The notes under the pieces: model-generated | Databases searched by the model: none | The model's input: the letters and a program-made list of their open reading frames with translations, nothing else | What the model was told of the DNA's origin: nothing | Made by a program: the position numbers and the translations under genes | In this document: positions 5,749-9,525 of the stretch, in pieces | Position numbering within the stretch: the first letter of the stretch is position 1 | Layout of the letters: the number at the start of each line of letters is the position of its first letter | Assembly (NCBI GenBank): GCA_003529705.1 | Contig: DPVA01000224.1 | Coordinates: 1-9,525 of the forward strand | DNA length: 9,525 bases | Direction of reading: 5' to 3' | DNA from: Gammaproteobacteria bacterium | Lineage (GTDB): Bacteria > Pseudomonadota > Gammaproteobacteria > Arenicellales > UBA868

Positions 5749-7125
5749 ATGGATACTCATGAGGTTGCCTCTGCGGATGATTTACGCGCGCTCATCGAGG
5801 AGCGGGATGTTGAATACGTCGTTGTCGCCTTGCCTGATATGCAGGGATTGCTTCGGGGAAAATATCTTTCCCGACGGAAGTTTCTGGGAGCCCTTGACGA
5901 CGGCTTGGGAGTGCCCCCCGTAATCTTTGCGATGGAGCCAACGGATATGCTCTATGAGGTGGTTGGGTTGTCGGATGCTTCGACAGGCTTTCCCGATGCG
6001 CCTGCGCAAGTGATTCCCGAGACGTTGCGAGAGATTCCCTGGGAGCCGGGTCATCGAAACCTTTTCGTCCTGTTGACGCACGGTCAGGATGGGATGGCGT
6101 TTTGTCCGCGAGTGATATGCCAGCGTGTTTTGGACAGAGCTGGAGCGATGGGTTTCCGAGCCTTCACAGCGTGCGAGTTTGAATTCGCGCTTTTCAATGA
6201 GACCGCGAGCAGCGCATTTGAGAAAGGCTATAGAAATCTTGCGTTAACGGTTCCACACAAGGGGTACAGCGTTCTCGAGAGACAGAATGCGCGGTCGGAA
6301 TTTTATGCAGATCTGTTGGATACGATGCGCGCCATGAGAATTCCCTTGGAGGCGGTGCATGAAGAAATCGGTTTTCCCAGTCAACTGGAGGCGTCACTCC
6401 AGTACGCTGAAGGTCTAACCTCTCCGGACAATGCTGTAATGTTTAAAAGTTTTGCCAAGTCCGTCGCAAAAAGAAGAGGACAGTTATTGAGTTTTATGGC
6501 GCGTTGGCACAACGATGTGGATGGAAACAGCGGTCATATCCATACCTCTTTACGTGATACCGAGGGGAATCCTGTATTTTTTGATGCACGAAAGCCGCAT
6601 GGTATCAGCGATACAATGAGGTATTTTATTGGGGGTCTGCAGAAGGTGCTTCCCGAATTGACTGTCCTGCTGGCACCGAATGTCAATTCTTTCAAACGTT
6701 TCGTGCCGGATAGATTCGCCCCAACCAGCGTGGCATGGGGGTTGGAAAACCGCACCGTAGGTCTGCGGGCGGTATCGGGCTCGCCGGCGTCACGGCGACT
6801 GGAGTGTCGATTGCCCGGTGCTGATGCGAACCCGTATCTCTCTATTGCGGCAACCTTGGTTGCCGGACTTTATGGCATTGAGAACCGGATAGAGCCTAGT
6901 CCCGAAACGGAAGGTAACGCCTATTTGCAGAAAATTCCCACAAAGCTTCGCCTACCCGCATCGTACGCTGAAGGTATCGAGCGGCTTAATCGCTCCAAGG
7001 TTGCCCGGGAATGGATCGGAGATGAATTCGTCGAGACGTTCGTTTCCGGAAGAAGAGCTCAGGAAGAAGAATTCCGAAACCTTATTACCGAGGCAGAAGT
7101 AGAGCGTTTCCTTGAGTTGAGTTGA
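5749..7125 (+). CDS. Glutamine synthetase family gamma-glutamyl ligase
   Basis: Cytosolic ATP-dependent ligase of the glutamine synthetase family (458 aa), which joins the gamma-carboxylate of glutamate to ammonia or, in many non-housekeeping members, to an amine or polyamine. The N-terminal beta-grasp domain is around 20-115 (VVVALPDMQGLLRGKYL). Catalytic-domain landmarks: metal-binding E143 and E145 in CEFEF, HEEIGFPSQLEASL (204-217; E205/E206 and E214), GNSGHIHTSL (259-268; H265), SFKRFVPDRFAP (314-325), ENRTVGLR (333-340) and RRLECRLPGADANPYL (349-364; E352, R354). These residues are all kept, so it should be active. The NLYDLP adenylylation motif of housekeeping GlnA is absent, so it resembles PuuA/GlnT-type members. 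The true substrate is unknown. It is co-directional with the hydroxylase gene and may share its promoter; no strong promoter lies in the gap. Confidence 0.9.
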   Translation: MDTHEVASADDLRALIEERDVEYVVVALPDMQGLLRGKYLSRRKFLGALDDGLGVPPVIFAMEPTDMLYEVVGLSDASTGFPDAPAQVIPETLREIPWEPGHRNLFVLLTHGQDGMAFCPRVICQRVLDRAGAMGFRAFTACEFEFALFNETASSAFEKGYRNLALTVPHKGYSVLERQNARSEFYADLLDTMRAMRIPLEAVHEEIGFPSQLEASLQYAEGLTSPDNAVMFKSFAKSVAKRRGQLLSFMARWHNDVDGNSGHIHTSLRDTEGNPVFFDARKPHGISDTMRYFIGGLQKVLPELTVLLAPNVNSFKRFVPDRFAPTSVAWGLENRTVGLRAVSGSPASRRLECRLPGADANPYLSIAATLVAGLYGIENRIEPSPETEGNAYLQKIPTKLRLPASYAEGIERLNRSKVAREWIGDEFVETFVSGRRAQEEEFRNLITEAEVERFLELS

Positions 7126-7171
7126 GTTCAACGAAACCGTCAACGGTCGTCACGTATGACTGTAGACGGGC

Positions 7172-7645
7172 TCAGGCTAGAGCTACATCAGCAAAAGTCC
7201 CGCCGGTCACTTCAGATAGTTGAGTTGGCGTCAGACGGAATACTGACGTTGGCGTACCGCCGGCGGCCCAGATTTCTTCAAAATCCTTAAGGGTTTGATC
7301 CAGCACAACACTCACGGGAGTGGCGTGGCCCACAGGGGGCACTCCCCCGATGGAGAAACCTGTCACACGTTTAACGAAGTCCGCATCCACAGAACGTATT
7401 GCGACTCCTAGGATCTGCCCGACCTTGGTTTTATCCACGCGGCAAGCCCCCGACGCAATCACTAGAACTGGATTGCCCTTATCATCGGCAAAAACCAACG
7501 ACTTGGCTATCTGCGCAACTGCACACCCAATAGCAGTGGCTGCCTGTATGGCACTCGCGGTGGGTTGATCAAATTCAAAAACCGTGAATTCAGAACCCAG
7601 CACCTCCTGTACTTTCTTTGCTTTGCGGTGCCTGGCAATCTGCAT
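7172..7645 (-). CDS. YbaK/EbsC family aminoacyl-tRNA editing-type protein
   Basis: Single-domain protein of 157 aa of the YbaK/EbsC fold, the trans-editing family that hydrolyses mischarged aminoacyl-tRNA, for example Cys- or Ala-tRNA-Pro. Visible landmarks: the start of the fold FTVFEFDQPTASA (20-32), the conserved lysine K48 in IAKSLVF (46-52), LVIASGACRVD (61-71), and the active-site loop GFSIGGVPPVGH (96-107). The GGVPPVGH type differs from E. coli YbaK and is common among uncharacterised bacterial members, so the exact tRNA substrate is unknown. ATG 7645 is the natural start and gives the family length, though no clear Shine-Dalgarno precedes it. The gene converges on the ligase gene, with 46 bases between the stops and no recognisable terminator there. 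It diverges from the radical SAM gene. Confidence 0.9.
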   Translation of the reverse strand: MQIARHRKAKKVQEVLGSEFTVFEFDQPTASAIQAATAIGCAVAQIAKSLVFADDKGNPVLVIASGACRVDKTKVGQILGVAIRSVDADFVKRVTGFSIGGVPPVGHATPVSVVLDQTLKDFEEIWAAGGTPTSVFRLTPTQLSEVTGGTFADVALA

Positions 7646-7703
7646 GGTTTATTAGTTCAACGAGCGGGGCGGCTGAATCTGCAAAAAAACGCTATCATTA
7701 CCG

Positions 7704-7732
7704 ATTGTATCGTTCGATATTAATGGACCCAA
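7704..7732 (-). promoter_or_regulatory. Possible promoter of the YbaK-type gene
   Basis: On the minus strand TTGGGT (plus-strand ACCCAA, 7727-7732) and TACAAT (plus-strand ATTGTA, 7704-7709) are 17 bases apart. Initiation near 7697 leaves a leader of about 52 bases before ATG 7645. The -35 overlaps the proposed start of the divergent radical SAM gene at 7723, so the two may influence each other. For the opposite direction only a lone -10-like TATCAT (7693-7698) is seen. Confidence 0.4.
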
Positions 7733-8835
7733 ATCGTATGACCGGCGCCAAGACATCTGCTGAAAATCGTGATGTTTATCGACTCATGCCCACACGGCTC
7801 CAGGAGACCGCTGACTCAGGGAAAACACGCTGCAATCTGTGTTTGTGGCGGTGCGGGCTGCACCATGGTCAAAGGGGTTTTTGTCAGGCGCATGTGAACC
7901 GCAATGGAACTTTGTACAACCTTTCGTACGGGATTATTTCGGCAATGGATGTTGGAGTTATTGAAGATAAACCTGTTCGTCATTACCGCCCCGGAACGCA
8001 GGTGCTGTCTGTAGGCAGTTATGGCTGCAGTTTCCGCTGCGGTGGTTGCCATAATCTGGAGATTTCCTGGGGGACTGAGGCACTCGATGAATTGGCCCGT
8101 GGAGAGTCACGTGCCGCCTTTGTTCCTCCTGATCAATTGGTTCGCGCTGCCATTCAGAGTGGAGTTCAGGGCATCGCTTTCACTTATTCGGAGCCTGCGG
8201 TCTGGCTGGAGTACGTTCTGGATGTTGCTGAAGTGGCTCACGATCATGGTCTATACACCGTATATGTCAGCAACAGTTTTGTAACGGAAGAGGCGCTCGC
8301 ACTACTCAAAGGAAGAATCGATGTGCTCTGCTCGGATATCAAGAGCATGGACGATACCTTTTACCGGAACATCTGTGCCCGTGCGTCGGTCGATCAGGTG
8401 CTCATGTCTATCAAGACAGCGCAGAATCTTGGCATCCATGTGGAGACCCGAACAAACGTGATCCCCGGATATAACGATAAAGACAAGAACATGGGTGCTA
8501 TTGCAAAATGGATTCATGATCACCTTGGCAGTCAAAGTCCGTGGCATGTCACTCGTTTTCATCCAGCGTACCGCATGGCGGATGTCCCTTCTACGCCGGT
8601 CCAAAGTCTTGAGCGGGCGGCGGAACTTGGGCGAGAGCGCGGCCTCGAGCATGTTTACGTCTACGCAGATAAGGGCTGCGATTGTGCGACAGAAAACGCC
8701 CCGGTCACCGACTTTCTGCCGGGCTGGGCTTCGCTGCATGAGGTCAATAAGTGTGCCGATACCTGCTGTGGAAAAGACGGTATCCTATTGGGCCGTTATG
8801 AGCGCGAAGCGGGGCTCACTGGCGCGCGAAGGTAG
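7723..8835 (+). CDS. amrS: AmrS-type radical SAM enzyme (AmmeMemoRadiSam system)
   Basis: Radical S-adenosylmethionine enzyme, 370 aa from ATG 7723; ATG 7738 and 7786 are alternatives and none has a good ribosome-binding site. An N-terminal four-cysteine motif (C37, C40, C44, C54 in [10 protein letters not shown] and GFCQ) precedes GTLYNLSYG, then C102SFRC106GGC109, the CxxxCxxC that binds the [4Fe-4S] cluster cleaving SAM. Further family motifs are [12 protein letters not shown] (153-164), [12 protein letters not shown] (181-192), [12 protein letters not shown] (203-214), [13 protein letters not shown] (245-257) and [13 protein letters not shown] (273-285). This order matches the AmmeMemoRadiSam radical SAM family. 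The tail is unusual: GCDC (318-321) and KCADTCCGK (343-351) replace the usual paired CPxCG knuckles. The partner genes (AMMECR1- and MEMO1-like) are not in this window. argC starts 35 bases after the stop and may be co-transcribed. Confidence 0.85.
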   Translation: MDPNRMTGAKTSAENRDVYRLMPTRLQETADSGKTRCNLCLWRCGLHHGQRGFCQAHVNRNGTLYNLSYGIISAMDVGVIEDKPVRHYRPGTQVLSVGSYGCSFRCGGCHNLEISWGTEALDELARGESRAAFVPPDQLVRAAIQSGVQGIAFTYSEPAVWLEYVLDVAEVAHDHGLYTVYVSNSFVTEEALALLKGRIDVLCSDIKSMDDTFYRNICARASVDQVLMSIKTAQNLGIHVETRTNVIPGYNDKDKNMGAIAKWIHDHLGSQSPWHVTRFHPAYRMADVPSTPVQSLERAAELGRERGLEHVYVYADKGCDCATENAPVTDFLPGWASLHEVNKCADTCCGKDGILLGRYEREAGLTGARR

Positions 8836-8870
8836 AATACGCAGCGGCTTCTTATCGGACGGATTGGTCC

Positions 8871-9525
8871 ATGATCAAGGTAGGCATTATTGGTGGTACT
8901 GGTTACACCGGCGTGGAATTATTACGACTGCTCGTACGCCATCCGCGTGCCGAGGTGGTTGCCATCAGTTCACGCTCGGAGAGAGAACGACCGGTAACAG
9001 ATGTCTTCCCCAGTCTTCGCGGACATACCGAGCTTTGCTTTAGTGATCCAGACGGAGCGGATCTGGAAGGATGTGACTTGGTATTTGCTGCAACCCCAAA
9101 CGGAGTTGCTATGACCCACGCCCGTTCGCTAATGGAGGAGGGCGTCCGGCTGGTGGATCTTTCTGCAGATTTTCGGATTCGTGACGTTAATGAGTGGGCT
9201 AAGTGGTATCAACTGAAGCACGCCTGTCCTGAATTGGTCGCCGAAGCCGTTTATGGTCTTCCTGAGATTAACCGGGAGAGAATCCGTGACGCCCGCCTGG
9301 TTGCTAATCCAGGGTGCTACCCCACGTCTGTAATTCTGGGCCTGAAACCGTTACTGGAGGAGGGTCTGGTCAACCCCGGCCAACTGATCGCTGATGCTAA
9401 ATCGGGCGTATCCGGAGCCGGCCGCGGTGCCTCGGTGGCAACCTTGATGTGCGAGACTTCAGAGTCGTTTAAGGCTTATGCGGCTCCCGGACATCGGCAT
9501 CTCCCGGAAATTTGTCAGGCGCTGG
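8871..9525 (+). CDS. argC: N-acetyl-gamma-glutamyl-phosphate reductase ArgC (3' partial)
   Basis: Third enzyme of arginine biosynthesis: NADPH-dependent reduction of N-acetylglutamyl 5-phosphate to the semialdehyde, in the cytosol. 218 residues are visible and the frame is open to the window edge; the whole protein is usually about 340 aa, so roughly a third is missing. The N-terminal nucleotide-binding loop [10 protein letters not shown] is at 5-14, [11 protein letters not shown] at 70-80, VDLSADFRI at 95-103, VYGLPEINR at 127-135, the catalytic cysteine C149 in NPGCYPT (147-152), [12 protein letters not shown] at 177-188, and [10 protein letters not shown] at 205-214 with the conserved histidines. 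ATG 8871 gives the standard N-terminus. A -10-like TAGAAT (8833-8838) overlaps the stop of the radical SAM gene, without a matching -35, so the gene may depend on read-through from upstream. An overlapping plus-strand frame at 8495-9043 is an artefact. Confidence 0.97.
   Translation, partial: MIKVGIIGGTGYTGVELLRLLVRHPRAEVVAISSRSERERPVTDVFPSLRGHTELCFSDPDGADLEGCDLVFAATPNGVAMTHARSLMEEGVRLVDLSADFRIRDVNEWAKWYQLKHACPELVAEAVYGLPEINRERIRDARLVANPGCYPTSVILGLKPLLEEGLVNPGQLIADAKSGVSGAGRGASVATLMCETSESFKAYAAPGHRHLPEICQAL

Noticed and set aside
7126..7171. Bidirectional terminator between the convergent ligase and YbaK-type genes
   Set aside because: Only tiny dyads (GTTGA/TCAAC, ACCGT/ACGGT) with 2-base centres occur, with no U-tract on either strand.
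8495..9043. 182-codon plus-strand frame bridging the radical SAM gene and argC
   Set aside because: It is out of frame with both, and both real genes show full family motifs through this interval.
1..9525. CRISPR array, insertion sequence, toxin-antitoxin or defence island
   Set aside because: No regularly spaced direct repeats, transposase, terminal repeats or recognisable defence proteins were seen.

Overview
The window looks like chromosomal DNA of a Proteobacterium, most likely a Gammaproteobacterium. The support is protein resemblance only: a CCA-encoding tRNA-Gln, an argC, a YbaK/EbsC-type protein, an AmrS-type radical SAM enzyme and a TTC38-type repeat protein. No species can be named from the sequence alone.

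Left part (1-2610, GC-rich, about 68% in one 60-base line I counted). This is the tail of a tightly packed branched-chain amino acid/urea-type ABC importer operon: a LivM/UrtC-type permease cut by the window edge, a UrtD/LivG-type ATPase and a UrtE/LivF-type ATPase, each joined by a 4-base ATGA overlap. A hydantoinase A (hyuA) gene follows directly but is broken by an amber codon 4 codons after its start, a frameshift near 2385-2395 and loss of everything past about 110 residues. The importer probably served uptake of a hydantoin-, urea- or amide-like compound for that enzyme.

Middle (2611-3125). A non-coding, AT-richer stretch (about 43% GC in one counted line) separates the broken operon from a tRNA-Gln(CUG). 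It holds a GC-rich hairpin with a U-tract on the minus strand, a minus-strand promoter-like pair and an 11-base inverted repeat. Together these suggest a short minus-strand RNA of about 85 nt. This stretch is also the composition break of the window.

Right part (3126-9525, near 50% GC; one counted line 47%). After the tRNA come a TTC38/StaR-like tetratricopeptide protein, an integral-membrane sterol desaturase/fatty-acid hydroxylase family protein with its own good promoter, and a glutamine synthetase family ligase (probably a gamma-glutamyl-amine type) with a strong Shine-Dalgarno. All three read rightwards and may form a functional neighbourhood. A YbaK/EbsC-type aminoacyl-tRNA editing protein follows on the minus strand, divergent from an AmrS-type radical SAM gene. 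That gene is followed after 35 bases by argC (arginine biosynthesis), which runs off the right edge.

No insertion sequence, integrase, CRISPR array, toxin-antitoxin pair or recognisable defence system was seen. The most interesting items are the decayed hyuA at the composition break, the possible small RNA beside the tRNA, the TTC38/hydroxylase/ligase trio and the AmrS protein with an unusual cysteine-rich tail.
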